From assembly GCF_900007165.1 (NCBI RefSeq), contig NZ_CYGY02000024.1, positions 124,301 to 188,300 on the forward strand: 64,000 bases of DNA, written 5' to 3'. Below, piece by piece: positions 56,644 through 64,000 of this stretch (its first letter is position 1; each line of letters opens with the position of its first letter). The DNA comes from Paraburkholderia piptadeniae (GTDB taxonomy: Bacteria; Pseudomonadota; Gammaproteobacteria; Burkholderiales; Burkholderiaceae). Under the pieces are notes generated by a model. That model worked only from the letters and a program-made list of their open reading frames with translations, was not told the DNA's origin and searched no databases. Position numbers and translations under genes: made by a program.

Positions 56644-56910
56644 TCAGCGCTGTGGCGACCCGCCATTCAGCTTGCGCACCTGAGCGAGCACCGACCCCTC
56701 GAGTTCCTTCGATTCGGCGCATGCATGCGCGTCGCCGAGTACATGCGCGGCGGCCTTGCCGATGGCCGCGCTCGTGTGCTTCGTCGTGTGATGCTGCGCG
56801 AGCGCGGAGGCGGCGAGTTCCTTTTCGATCTTCGATGCGGCGGAACGCTTGAGAACGATCGCGGCGAGATGCGCGACGCGGTCCGACGTGGCTTTGTCAT
56901 GAGCGGTCAA
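56644..56910 (-). CDS. Small conserved-looking hypothetical protein
   Basis: An 88-residue soluble, mostly helical protein (MTAHDKATSDRVAHLAAIVL, SKIEKELAASALAQHHTTK, ESKELEGSVLAQVRKLNGG). The start is a TTG at 56910 with GGGAG seven bases upstream. Family not recognised; the regular charge and Ala pattern suggests a small helical DNA- or protein-binding protein, but that is a guess. Convergent with htpG. Confidence 0.6.
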   Translation of the reverse strand: MTAHDKATSDRVAHLAAIVLKRSAASKIEKELAASALAQHHTTKHTSAAIGKAAAHVLGDAHACAESKELEGSVLAQVRKLNGGSPQR

Positions 56911-57081
56911 TTGAAGCTCCCTGGTTTGTGGATAAAAGGCCGCGCAAGTGCGCGGCGCTCGCCGGCTATCTTCATCGTTCGGCCGGCACTTTGAACGGTG
57001 AACGGTCCGAACCGAGTGCCGGAATGGTCGGCGAATTCATGCGGACATGCCGCCTCGAAGGCCTGCTTTTTCTGGCGACCC

Positions 57082-57087
57082 TATAAT
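57082..57087 (+). promoter_or_regulatory. Perfect -10 box just upstream of ubiC
   Basis: TATAAT ends eight bases before the preferred ubiC ATG (57095). A transcript from it would begin at or next to that ATG, leaving no room for a ribosome-binding site. The -35 region is poor. Confidence 0.5.
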
Positions 57088-57094
57088 GCCGCCC

Positions 57095-57793
57095 ATGTCT
57101 ATTCGTTTCGATGCTGTCGACGCCCATTGGCGCGTCGCGCCCCTTCCAGGTTTCTCGACCGATCAAAAAGACTGGCTCACGCGTGGTGGCTCGCTGACTG
57201 CGCATCTGCGCACGCTCGGCGCGGTGGTCGTGCGCGTGACGCGCGAAGCTGTCGATCTGCCCTATGAAGACGAGTACGCCGCGCTCGGCATCGCGTCGCG
57301 CACGCCCGTGTGGGTGCGCGAAGTGGCGTTATCGGTGGACGGCACGCCTTTCGTCGCCGCGCACAGCATCGTGCCGCTCACGGCGAGCACGGGCGTCTGG
57401 CAGGCGATGCGGCGTCTGCGCACGCGGCCGCTCGCGGAGCTGTTGTATAGCGACAGCAGCGTGTCGCGTTCGTCGCTGGTGAGCCGGCGCGTGACGGCGC
57501 GGCATCCGCTGTATCGGCTCGCGTCGAAAGAAACGGGCGATGCGCGCGCACATGCGCTCGTCGCGCGGCGCTCGGTGTTCGAGCGCTATGGCGAGCCGCT
57601 GATGGTCACCGAATGCATGCTGCCCGCGCTGTGGGCGAAGCTCGCGATGCGCGGCGACGGGCGCGCGCGCGGGCAGATCGCGCAGCCCGTGCCGCGCGAT
57701 CATGGCCAGGCGCTCGATCACACGGCGTCGCGTGCCGACGCCAACGCAAAACGCGTCGACAGGCGCGTCGACAAACGCGAGGCGGCACGCTGA
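57095..57793 (+). CDS. ubiC: Chorismate pyruvate-lyase
   Basis: A 232-residue cytoplasmic enzyme that turns chorismate into 4-hydroxybenzoate and pyruvate, the first step of ubiquinone synthesis. Compared with E. coli UbiC, the key arginine (R75, [11 protein letters not shown]) and glutamate (E173, [13 protein letters not shown]) are in place, as is [15 protein letters not shown]. The protein has an extra Arg/Asp-rich tail of about 45 residues beyond the enzyme fold. ATG at 57095 is preferred; another lies at 57086 inside the -10 box. Its stop overlaps the next start (TGATG). Confidence 0.88.
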   Translation: MSIRFDAVDAHWRVAPLPGFSTDQKDWLTRGGSLTAHLRTLGAVVVRVTREAVDLPYEDEYAALGIASRTPVWVREVALSVDGTPFVAAHSIVPLTASTGVWQAMRRLRTRPLAELLYSDSSVSRSSLVSRRVTARHPLYRLASKETGDARAHALVARRSVFERYGEPLMVTECMLPALWAKLAMRGDGRARGQIAQPVPRDHGQALDHTASRADANAKRVDRRVDKREAAR

Positions 57794-58266
57794 TGTTGCG
57801 CGGCTTTCCTCCCGTCGTCGCCGAGAGCACACATACGCTGATACTCGGCAGCTTTCCAGGCGAGGCATCGCTCGCGGCGACGCAGTACTACGCGCATCCG
57901 CGCAATCAGTTCTGGCGATTGCTCGGCGCAGTGATCGGCGAACCGCTGGCCGAGCTCGATTACCCCACGCGTCTCGAGCACGTGTTGAAGCATGGCGTCG
58001 GCGTGTGGGACGTGCTTGCCGCGTGCACGCGCGAGGGCAGTCTCGATGTGGCGATCCGCAATGCGACGCCCAACGATTTCGCGTCGCTGCGCGAGTACGC
58101 ACCGAAGCTCGCGAAGGTCTGCTTCAACGGCAAGACGGCGGGCCGCTTTGCGACCGTGATCGCCGCAGCCGGCTACGAAACCCTCGTGCTGCCGTCGTCG
58201 AGCCCCGCGAATGCTATGCTCTCGTTCGACCAAAAATTGCGCCTGTGGCGCGACATCCTTACATGA
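57793..58266 (+). CDS. DNA-deoxyinosine glycosylase (UDG family 6)
   Basis: A 157-residue uracil-DNA-glycosylase-superfamily protein matching the family-6 (hypoxanthine-DNA glycosylase) pattern: motif I LILGSFPGEASLAATQYYAH followed by PRNQFWRLLG, and motif II PSSSPANAM. Such enzymes remove hypoxanthine formed by adenine deamination, starting base-excision repair. Start overlaps the ubiC stop by one base and its own stop overlaps the next start (ATGA), so the three genes are translationally coupled. No obvious link between repair and quinone synthesis beyond co-transcription. Confidence 0.88.
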   Translation: MLRGFPPVVAESTHTLILGSFPGEASLAATQYYAHPRNQFWRLLGAVIGEPLAELDYPTRLEHVLKHGVGVWDVLAACTREGSLDVAIRNATPNDFASLREYAPKLAKVCFNGKTAGRFATVIAAAGYETLVLPSSSPANAMLSFDQKLRLWRDILT

Positions 58267-59180
58267 CGAAACTGATCAAGCGCGCTTCGGCCGAGGCGCG
58301 TGCTTTCCGCAACAAAGAATCCGCAGTCTCGAAGCAAAGAATCTCGCGCGCGAAAACACGTGCCGCGCGTGACGAAGACGACTTCGCCGATGTCGCGAAG
58401 GCCTCGATGATCGAAGCGCCGCGCAAGCCGCGTTTTGCGCCCGTCACGTTCTCGGAAGAGGGCGGCGTGCGCTATCTGCACTTCGGCACGGAATGGGTGC
58501 AGGGCGCGATGCGCTTGTCGAAGCCCGATCACATCGAACTCGAATACGCGCAGCAGATGATGGCCTGGCTGCTGTTCCTCGAAACGCCGAAGCGCATCGT
58601 GCAGCTCGGACTCGGCACCGGCTCGCTGACGAAGTTCGCGCACCGCTTCCTGAAGCGCGCGCAGGTCGAAGCCGTCGAATTGAATCCCGCTGTCGTGATC
58701 GCGGCGCGCACGATGTTCGGCCTGCCCGCCGACGACGCGCGTCTCAGCGTGCGCGAGACGGACGCATGGGAGTTCGTCAACGATCGCGCGAATCACGGCA
58801 CCGTCGGCGCGTTGCAGATCGATCTGTACGATGCGACGGCGCGCGGTCCCGTGCTCGACAGCGTCGCGTTCTATCGCGCCGCGCGCGCATGTCTCGCGCA
58901 AGCGGGCATCGTCACGGTCAACCTGTTCGGCGATCATCCGAGCTTCGTGCGCAACATGAAGCGGCTGAACGAAGCCTTCGACGGACGCGTCGTCGCATTG
59001 CCGGAAGTGCACGACGGCAACCGCATCGCGATCGCGTTCTCGGGGCCCGCCATCGACGTGCCGTTCACGCAGTTGCAGGCGCGCGCGAAGCTGCTCGAAG
59101 CGCGGCTCGCGTTGCCGGCGCGCAAGTGGGTCAAGGGCTTGCAGGAGTCGACGGGCCAGAACGGCACATTCGCGGTCTGA
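58263..59180 (+). CDS. Spermidine-synthase-like methyltransferase-fold protein
   Basis: A 305-residue protein with the class-I SAM/decarboxy-SAM-binding fold of the spermidine/spermine synthase family: IVQLGLGTGSLTKFAHRF as glycine-rich loop, VEAVELNPAVVIAARTMF as second strand, and LQIDLYDATARGPVLDS in place of the catalytic aspartate region. An unusual Lys/Arg-rich N-terminal extension of about 60 residues precedes the domain. Real polyamine synthesis is not certain: members outside the core enzymes often have unknown acceptors. Last gene of the ubiC operon. Confidence 0.82.
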   Translation: MTKLIKRASAEARAFRNKESAVSKQRISRAKTRAARDEDDFADVAKASMIEAPRKPRFAPVTFSEEGGVRYLHFGTEWVQGAMRLSKPDHIELEYAQQMMAWLLFLETPKRIVQLGLGTGSLTKFAHRFLKRAQVEAVELNPAVVIAARTMFGLPADDARLSVRETDAWEFVNDRANHGTVGALQIDLYDATARGPVLDSVAFYRAARACLAQAGIVTVNLFGDHPSFVRNMKRLNEAFDGRVVALPEVHDGNRIAIAFSGPAIDVPFTQLQARAKLLEARLALPARKWVKGLQESTGQNGTFAV

Positions 59181-59586
59181 CGCGCGTCGGCAATCGAACG
59201 CAAGTAGGGACGCGGCAGGCGAAGCGACATGCGACGCTTTCACGAACCACACACATGCCTCGCGCTGGTGCAACGCCAGCGCGCAACCGCTGTGCCATGG
59301 ACTGCACGGCGGAATCGAATCGACCACAGCCCGTTCTGATCGAAAGGGCATAACGCAGCCCGTCCGACGAAGCGGCAAAATTCTCCGCTTTAGTCTCCCG
59401 TCCCACACTCCCGACGATTCTCCTATTGACAACACCGTTGCGTTTAGGGTCAGCCCTGCTTGACCGGTCGTTCGCCACTCCGATACTCTTTCGATGCTTT
59501 CGGGGAGCCCAAGCTGTTATCCGCAGCCGGGTCCATCTGCCCGCCCAACGCGGGCCACAATTCAATAAAAGGAAAGAGGAGACGTC
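59181..59586. other. Intergenic region before the monocarboxylate permease operon
   Basis: About 405 bp. An 8-bp stem CGCGCTGG/CCAGCGCG (59261-59268 and 59276-59283) with a 7-base loop may end the ubiC operon, although no T tract follows. The remainder should contain the permease promoter; a strong AGAGGAG ribosome-binding site precedes 59587. No gene seen. Confidence 0.45.
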
Positions 59587-59814
59587 ATGGCTCACGACGC
59601 CGCCGCCAACAAGGCCAGCAAGCACTGGCTCTGGCTGTTGCTGCTGCCCTGGATCGCGATGATCTGGGTGCCGTCATACAACAAGGTCGAACCGCAACTG
59701 TTCGACTTCCCGTTCTTCTACTGGTATCAGCTACTGTGGGTGCTGATCAGCGCCGTGATCACCGCGCTGGTGTACTTCAAGACGAAGACCCGCTCGAAGG
59801 GAGGCGCACGATGA
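59587..59814 (+). CDS. DUF3311 small membrane protein
   Basis: A 75-residue protein with two hydrophobic spans (HWLWLLLLPWIAMIWVP and LLWVLISAVITALVYF) separated by a short polar loop containing PSYNKVEPQLFDFPFFYWYQ, the DUF3311 signature. These proteins are found next to SSS-family monocarboxylate permeases and probably act as a small companion subunit. Its stop overlaps the permease start as ATGA. AGAGGAG lies upstream. Confidence 0.9.
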   Translation: MAHDAAANKASKHWLWLLLLPWIAMIWVPSYNKVEPQLFDFPFFYWYQLLWVLISAVITALVYFKTKTRSKGGAR

Positions 59815-61364
59815 ATGCAATCGCAACCTTCGTCTTCGTGCTGTTCTTCATTGGCGTCACGATTCTCGGCTTCGTCGCGGCCCACTGGCGGCGCGGCGAC
59901 CTCGCGCATCTGGAAGAGTGGGGCCTCGGCGGCCGGCGCTTCGGCACGGTCGTCACGTGGTTCCTGCTGGGCGGCGACCTTTACACTGCCTACACGTTCA
60001 TCGCCGTGCCGGCGCTCGTGTTCGGCGCGGGCGCGACGGGTTTCTTCGCGCTGCCCTATACGATCCTGATCTATCCGTTCGCGTTCGTCGTGTTCCCGAA
60101 GCTGTGGAGCATTGCGAAGCGTCATGGCTATGTCACGTCCGCTGACTTCGTCAACGCGCGTTACGGCAGCCGCACGCTGGCGCTCGTCGTCGCCGTGACG
60201 GGCATCGTCGCGACGATGCCGTACATCGCGCTGCAACTGGTCGGCATCGAAGTGGTGATCGGCGCGCTCGGCTTCGACACGACGGGCTTCGTCGGCGATC
60301 TGCCGCTGATCATCGCCTTCGCGATCCTCGCGGCTTACACGTACACGTCGGGCCTGCGCGCGCCGGCGATGATCGCCGTCGTCAAGGACGTGCTGATCTA
60401 CATCACGATCGCCGCCGCGATCATCGTGATTCCGCCGCAACTCGGCGGCTTCGGCCACATCTTCGGCGCGGTGCCGCCCGCCAAGCTGCTGCTGAAGGCG
60501 CCGGACGTGGCGAGCCTCAACGGCTATAGCGCATACGCGACACTGGCAGTGGGATCGGCGCTCGCGCTCTTCCTGTATCCGCACTCGGTGACGGCGATTC
60601 TGTCGTCGTCGTCGGGCAATACGATCCGCCGCAACATGGCGATGCTGCCTGCGTACTCGCTCGTGCTCGGCCTGCTCGCGCTGCTCGGCTTCATGGCGCT
60701 CGCAGCGGGCGTGAAGGACATGCCTGAGTTCGCGCCGTACTTCAAGGCCTTTGGCCCGAACTTCGCGGTGCCGGCGCTGTTCCTGCACTTCTTCCCGTCG
60801 TGGTTCGTCGGCGTCGCGTTTGCGGCCATCGGCATCGGCGCGCTGGTGCCCGCCGCGATCATGTCGATTGCAGCGGCGAACCTGTACACGCGCAACATCC
60901 ACAAGGAGTTCGTCAACCGCAACATGACGCACGAGCAGGAAACGAACATCGCGAAGCTGGTCTCGCTGATCGTGAAAGTGGGCGCGGTCGCGTTCATTCT
61001 CGGCCTGCCGCTGACGTACGCGATCCAGCTGCAACTGCTCGGCGGCATCTGGATCATCCAGACGCTGCCCGCGATCGTGCTCGGCCTCTATACGCGTGTG
61101 CTCGACTATCGCGGTCTGCTGCTCGGCTGGGCGGCGGGCATTGCCGTCGGCACGTGGATGGCGATCTCGCTGAAACTCGCGGGCTCGATCTATACGATCC
61201 ACATCGGCGGAATGGCGATTCCGGGTTACGCGGCCGTGTGGTCGCTGGTCGTCAACCTCGTCGTGTCGATCGTCGTCAGCTTCGCCGTGCGCGCAGCGGG
61301 CATGAAGCACGCGGAAGACCGCACGAATCCGGAAGATTATCTGGACCACCCGGTCGAAAGCTGA
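59811..61364 (+). CDS. mctP: Monocarboxylate permease, sodium:solute symporter family
   Basis: A 517-residue inner-membrane symporter of the SSS family, most like MctP, which imports lactate, pyruvate, propionate or acetate. About 13 hydrophobic segments. Features: EEWGLGGRRFGTVVTWFLLGGDLYTAYTF, the YVTSADFVNARYGSR loop, AYTYTSGLRAPAMIAVVKD and a conserved LYPHSVTAILSSSSGNTIRRN. Preceded by and coupled to a DUF3311 gene with GGGAGG before its ATG. Ends with a strong terminator. Substrate set is inferred from family resemblance. Confidence 0.9.
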   Translation: MNAIATFVFVLFFIGVTILGFVAAHWRRGDLAHLEEWGLGGRRFGTVVTWFLLGGDLYTAYTFIAVPALVFGAGATGFFALPYTILIYPFAFVVFPKLWSIAKRHGYVTSADFVNARYGSRTLALVVAVTGIVATMPYIALQLVGIEVVIGALGFDTTGFVGDLPLIIAFAILAAYTYTSGLRAPAMIAVVKDVLIYITIAAAIIVIPPQLGGFGHIFGAVPPAKLLLKAPDVASLNGYSAYATLAVGSALALFLYPHSVTAILSSSSGNTIRRNMAMLPAYSLVLGLLALLGFMALAAGVKDMPEFAPYFKAFGPNFAVPALFLHFFPSWFVGVAFAAIGIGALVPAAIMSIAAANLYTRNIHKEFVNRNMTHEQETNIAKLVSLIVKVGAVAFILGLPLTYAIQLQLLGGIWIIQTLPAIVLGLYTRVLDYRGLLLGWAAGIAVGTWMAISLKLAGSIYTIHIGGMAIPGYAAVWSLVVNLVVSIVVSFAVRAAGMKHAEDRTNPEDYLDHPVES

Positions 61365-61394
61365 TCGCGCCGTTTGCGCGGTCCGCATCACACG

Positions 61395-61424
61395 AAGCCC
61401 GCAGCAGATGCTGCGGGCTTTTTT
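61395..61424 (+). terminator. Terminator of the permease operon
   Basis: AAGCCCGCAGCA-GA-TGCTGCGGGCTT, a 12-bp perfect stem, with six T, 30 bp past the stop. Confidence 0.95.
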
Positions 61425-61515
61425 GTTGGCGCGGCGCGGCCTGGCCGTCTCCGTGCCGACGCCGCTCACATCGTTTATGCTCATCCGGTGGCTTCGACCC
61501 AACGTGAGATAACCG

Positions 61516-62745
61516 ATGGCTTTAGCCGACCCGCATTCGAATCCGCCACGCAAGCGCAGCGGCACGCCGCCCGTCTCGAACGACGCCGTCGCCGCGCGCC
61601 TCGCGCCGCGCCGCACGCGCGTCGGACGGATCGCGCACGCGATCACGTCGCCGTACTATCGCTACCGGCACGCGAAGTTCTTCCATAGCCTGCGCGTCGG
61701 CCTCGCAATGCTCGTGTCGATTCTCGCGACGACGGGCATCGACATTCCGCATGGCATCTGGGCGTCGGTGACGCTGCTGGTGGTGATCGGTGGACTGCAG
61801 CATCACGGCAATATCCGCAAGAAGGCGGCGGAGCGCGCGGCGGGCACGCTGCTCGGCGCGGCGCTCGGGCTTGCGCTGATCCTTCAGCAGAACCTGTTCG
61901 ATTCGCTGCCGCTCACGTATGTGCTGATGTCGGTGATTGCCGCCGTCTGCGCGTGGTTCGCGATCGGCACGGCCGGTTACGTCGCGCTGCTGACGGCCAT
62001 CACGATGTGCATCGTCGCGGGCCACGGCGACAACATGATCGACACGGGCCTGTGGCGCACGCTTAACGTGCTGATCGGCATCGTGATCGCGCTCGCGTTT
62101 TCGTTCGCGCTGCCGTTGCACGCAACCTATTCGTGGCGCTATCTGCTCGCCGACAATCTGCGCGAGTGCGCGCGCCTCTACACGCGGATGATGACGGGCG
62201 TGCCCGTCGGCAGCGACGAGCAGGTGGCCGCGTTCATCCGCATGGGCAAGCGGCTCGTGCAACTGCGCTCGCTGATGCCGTCGGTGGCGAAGGAAATCGA
62301 CTTGCCGATCGCGCGGCTCGACGACATCCAGCGTCTGCATCGCTCGATGCTGAGCGCGCTGGAAATGCTGTCGACGGGCACGCTCGCGCACGCTGAAATA
62401 CGCGAAGCGTTTGCGCACGAGTGCGGCGAGGAGACGAACGCGGTGCGCATGACGCTGCTTGCGAGCGCACGTGCGTTGCGCTTCGCGGGCGCGATGCAGT
62501 TCAGGATGCCGGAGGAGGTTTCGGCTGAGACGCTCGCTTGCCCGCCTGCTGACGCGACGGCACAAAGCGAAGAAGATTCGACGGGCGCGCAGGCTTCGCG
62601 CAAAGAAATGGCCCCTGAATTGCAGGGGCCATATTGGCTTGCACAGCGCTTCACGGAACAGGTCGAGCGCATGCGCACGTTGCTGGCTGCTGCCGAGCCG
62701 AACTGGAACATCGAAGGCGGAGATCGCGAGCAAGCTGCGCGCTGA
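61516..62745 (+). CDS. FUSC family membrane protein
   Basis: A 409-residue inner-membrane protein. A basic N-terminus is followed by five or six spans (about 60-205; HSLRVGLAMLVSILATTGID, GIWASVTLLVVIGGLQHHGN, AGTLLGAALGLAL) typical of the fusaric-acid-resistance/aromatic-acid exporter (FUSC/AaeB) group, then a helical cytoplasmic half. Function in related proteins is efflux of aromatic acids; here the partner subunits are missing. The last 40 codons include a perfect 10-bp hairpin (62608-62632), which is odd inside a coding region. Confidence 0.82.
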   Translation: MALADPHSNPPRKRSGTPPVSNDAVAARLAPRRTRVGRIAHAITSPYYRYRHAKFFHSLRVGLAMLVSILATTGIDIPHGIWASVTLLVVIGGLQHHGNIRKKAAERAAGTLLGAALGLALILQQNLFDSLPLTYVLMSVIAAVCAWFAIGTAGYVALLTAITMCIVAGHGDNMIDTGLWRTLNVLIGIVIALAFSFALPLHATYSWRYLLADNLRECARLYTRMMTGVPVGSDEQVAAFIRMGKRLVQLRSLMPSVAKEIDLPIARLDDIQRLHRSMLSALEMLSTGTLAHAEIREAFAHECGEETNAVRMTLLASARALRFAGAMQFRMPEEVSAETLACPPADATAQSEEDSTGAQASRKEMAPELQGPYWLAQRFTEQVERMRTLLAAAEPNWNIEGGDREQAAR

Positions 62746-62777
62746 TCCGCTTGCCGGCTCGATATTCGGGGTTGGTA

Positions 62778-63212
62778 TCAGCTCGGGTGCTTGTCGCCTT
62801 CGTGCGGGTTCGTGACCATCCACATCACGCCGAACTTGTCGATGGCCATACCGAAGCCGCTGCTCCAGAACGTCGCCTGCCACGGCATCACGACGTTGCC
62901 GCCTTCCGAAATCGCCTTGAACGTCTTTTCGCCCTGCGACGGATCGTCGACGGTGATCGACAGGCTGTAGCCCGAGTGCGTAACAGGCGTTCCATCGCAA
63001 TTGCCATCCGACGCCATCAGTTCCGTCGAACCGATCTTGATCGTCGAATGCATGATCTTTTCTTCCGTGCCAGGGCGGATAGGCTGCTCGGGGCTCGGCG
63101 GCGCGTCTTTGAAACGCATCTGGAACAGCACCTGCGCGCCGAGCTTCTCGCCGTAGAACTTCAGCGCTTCTTCACAGCGGCCATTGAAAAACAGATAGGG
63201 TTGGACTTGCAT
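62778..63212 (-). CDS. PhnB-like VOC protein
   Basis: A 144-residue protein of the PhnB/YjdN (3-demethylubiquinone-9 methyltransferase-like) subgroup of the VOC superfamily. Hallmarks: VQPYLFFNGRCEEALKFYGEKLGAQVLF, ASDGNCDG, LSITVDDPSQGEKTFKAISEGG and WSSGFGMAIDKFGVMWMVTN. No enzymatic activity is established for this subgroup. GGAGA is correctly placed before the ATG at 63212, four codons inside the longest frame. Convergent with the FUSC gene. Confidence 0.92.
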   Translation of the reverse strand: MQVQPYLFFNGRCEEALKFYGEKLGAQVLFQMRFKDAPPSPEQPIRPGTEEKIMHSTIKIGSTELMASDGNCDGTPVTHSGYSLSITVDDPSQGEKTFKAISEGGNVVMPWQATFWSSGFGMAIDKFGVMWMVTNPHEGDKHPS

Positions 63213-63388
63213 CGATGTCTCCACTCAATTGACATGTCGTTCCATGCGAACGCGCAGCGACGCATTCGTGTCAACGATTGTAGTCGTCGCAGGAGCGTCG
63301 GATGTGAAACTGTGTTGACGATGGCAACGTGCGTGACGCGCTGACGGCGTGAGAGGAACTCGCAAGAAAGCAGGCGCAAAAAGCACAT

Positions 63389-63421
63389 AAAAAAAGCGCG
63401 CAGCCTTGCGGGCCGCGCGCT
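63389..63421 (-). terminator. Terminator of the transaldolase gene
   Basis: On the minus strand AGCGCGC pairs with GCGCGCT around 13 bases, followed by seven T, about 30 bp after the transaldolase stop. Confidence 0.85.
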
Positions 63422-63449
63422 CTTGCACAGAGAAGAAATACGGAGCAGA

Positions 63450-64000
63450 TCAGCGCAGCGCGTCGATCACCTTTTCGAGCTTGATCGCGTCCGCTGCGAA
63501 CACGCGGATGCCTTCCGAAAGCTTTTCGGTCGCCATCGCATCTTCGTTGACGAGGAAGCGGAACGACGGCTCATCCGTCGGCACGCGCGCGATCTCGGCG
63601 TTCTTGCTGGCTTCCGGCGACAGCTTGCGCTCGAGCTTGTCGGTGCTGTCGTGCAGCTTTTGCAGCAGATCCGGGCTGATCGTCAGCAGATCGCAGCCTG
63701 CCAGTTCGGTAATCTGGCTCGTCGTGCGGAAGCTCGCGCCCATCACTTCCGTCGGGTAGCCGAACTTCTTGTAGTACGCATAGATGCGGCGCACCGACTG
63801 CACGCCCGGATCGTTCGCGCCGCCGTCGCGCGCTTCGTCCCAGTTGCTGCCGGCGCTCTTCTTGTACCAGTCGTAGATGCGGCCGACGAACGGCGAGATC
63901 AGTTGCGCGCCCGCTTCCGCGCACGCGACGGCTTGCGGCAGCGAGAAGAGCAGCGTCATGTTGCACTTGACGCCTTCCTTCTGCAGCACTTCGGCTGCGC
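63450..64000 (-). CDS. tal: Transaldolase, C-terminal part
   Basis: The frame enters from beyond base 64000 and ends at 63450, giving about 183 C-terminal residues. Sequence matches transaldolase [75 protein letters not shown] and [11 protein letters not shown]. The enzyme moves a dihydroxyacetone unit between sugar phosphates in the non-oxidative pentose phosphate pathway. The Schiff-base lysine lies upstream, outside the window. Confidence 0.95.
   Translation of the reverse strand, partial: AAEVLQKEGVKCNMTLLFSLPQAVACAEAGAQLISPFVGRIYDWYKKSAGSNWDEARDGGANDPGVQSVRRIYAYYKKFGYPTEVMGASFRTTSQITELAGCDLLTISPDLLQKLHDSTDKLERKLSPEASKNAEIARVPTDEPSFRFLVNEDAMATEKLSEGIRVFAADAIKLEKVIDALR

Overview
The window looks like part of the main chromosome of a high-GC betaproteobacterium of the Burkholderia/Paraburkholderia type. 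This is inferred from codon bias toward G/C in third positions, the nadE-glnB pair, a Burkholderia-style trimeric porin, the parE-parC pair next to a uup-type ABC-F gene, the mctP/DUF3311 pair and many recognisable family members. No prophage, insertion sequence, CRISPR array or rRNA was found. One tRNA gene, tRNA-Arg(CCT), is present.

Layout. 1-4.3 kb: a COG3146 acyltransferase (cut by the window edge), glutamine-dependent NAD synthase and the PII protein GlnB. 4.3-9.4 kb: an outer-membrane porin and a histidine/lysine/arginine-type ABC importer (binding protein, HisQ, HisM, HisP), all on the minus strand. 9.9-16 kb: a pirin, a Spy/CpxP-like periplasmic protein divergent from an OmpR/EnvZ-type two-component pair, a small Cas2-like-fold candidate and a Cache-GGDEF diguanylate cyclase. 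16.5-19.7 kb: an ABC transporter with a double-domain permease and an ATPase carrying a C-terminal extension, with no binding protein nearby. 19.8-21 kb: two overlapping paralogous lipoprotein genes. 21.3-28.4 kb: a stress-flavoured block with two sigma-54 activators, a DUF883 protein, several small proteins and trehalose-6-phosphate synthase. 28.5-34.6 kb: an MFS exporter, a PEBP protein, a Dcm methylase/Vsr repair pair, several hypothetical genes and two very small membrane-peptide candidates.

34.5-45 kb: tRNA-Arg, rubredoxin, a DUF4399 protein, the ABC-F protein Uup, an orphan HepT-like protein, topoisomerase IV (parE, parC), a CopD-like membrane protein and a chromate-family transporter. 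45.3-54.5 kb: a GGDEF-EAL protein, then a minus-strand run (VOC protein, EamA exporter, PLP aminotransferase, RidA, and after a terminator a PhzF isomerase) divergent from a MocR-type PLP regulator. I regard this run as the best candidate for an uncharacterised metabolic and efflux system. 54.6-64 kb: HtpG behind a strong sigma-32-type promoter, a coupled ubiC / deoxyinosine glycosylase / spermidine-synthase-like operon, a monocarboxylate permease pair, an FUSC-family membrane protein, a PhnB-like protein and the C-terminal part of transaldolase.

Most genes are ordinary core or near-core functions. The less ordinary signals are regulatory: nested palindromes in front of the HTH-bearing Dcm, spaced repeats between the MocR gene and its divergent operon, a 35-bp palindrome at 48.1 kb, a 25-bp dyad in front of otsA, and a -10 box placed so that ubiC could be leaderless. 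All functional statements come from reading the translated sequence; no database search was run.
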